From contig JALNXP010000132.1 of NCBI GenBank assembly GCA_023230285.1, positions 1-6,788 on the forward strand: DNA of 6,788 bases. The letters are read 5' to 3'. Numbering within the stretch: the stretch's first letter is position 1; each line of letters starts with the position of its first letter. The DNA comes from Bacteroidales bacterium. Lineage in GTDB: Bacteria > Bacteroidota > Bacteroidia > Bacteroidales > BM520. The notes beneath the pieces were generated by a model that saw only the letters and a list, made by a program, of their open reading frames with translations, did no database searches and was not told where the DNA came from. Below, piece by piece: positions 6,786 to 6,788 of this stretch. The translations under genes were made by a program, and so were the position numbers.

Positions 6786-6788
6786 ATG

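Noticed and set aside
1..6788. Mobile elements, CRISPR arrays, tRNA or rRNA genes
   Set aside because: I saw no transposase motif, terminal inverted repeats, regularly spaced short direct repeats or tRNA-like cloverleaf on either strand, and the five genes leave almost no free space.

Overview
The window looks like chromosomal DNA of a low-GC member of the Bacteroidetes (Bacteroidota). The evidence is a secreted protein with the phylum's typical LamG, SprB-repeat, PKD and 'YLWST.ETT' Ig-like modules, a DUF349 multi-repeat protein, a small lipoprotein of a Bacteroidetes-type family, two promoter elements matching the TAnnTTTG -7 consensus, and no visible Shine-Dalgarno sequences. A genus cannot be named from this. 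All five genes lie on the minus strand and coding density is very high: the only gap above 40 bases is 145 bases long.

Read in the direction of transcription (right to left), there are two apparent transcription units. Unit 1 starts at a TATTTTTG element at the right edge. It encodes a membrane-anchored lipoprotein of unknown function (5715-6755), an M16 zinc peptidase without a signal peptide (4480-5706) and a metal-dependent SAM O-methyltransferase (3822-4478). The gaps are 8 nt and 1 nt, so the three are probably co-transcribed. The 145-base gap (3677-3821) has no recognisable terminator. It carries a TACCTTTG element, a 7+7 bp palindrome at the predicted transcription start and an 8+8 bp hairpin in the leader. 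Unit 2 follows: a 665-residue cytoplasmic protein with five DUF349 repeats (1679-3676), overlapped by 14 nt by the start of a large exported protein (1692 to beyond position 1) of which 564 residues are visible.

Most of the window is ordinary core or accessory Bacteroidetes gene content, and I see no defence, mobile, CRISPR or RNA-gene system. The features most worth a second look are: the exported protein, where a LamG domain appears to be inserted inside an Ig-like domain; the coupling of a cytoplasmic repeat protein to an exported protein through a TGA-ATG junction; the regular 77-residue DUF349 array; and the palindrome and hairpin in the unit 2 leader. How the genes cooperate is not known. 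The peptidase-methyltransferase-lipoprotein grouping is suggestive only through its spacing.
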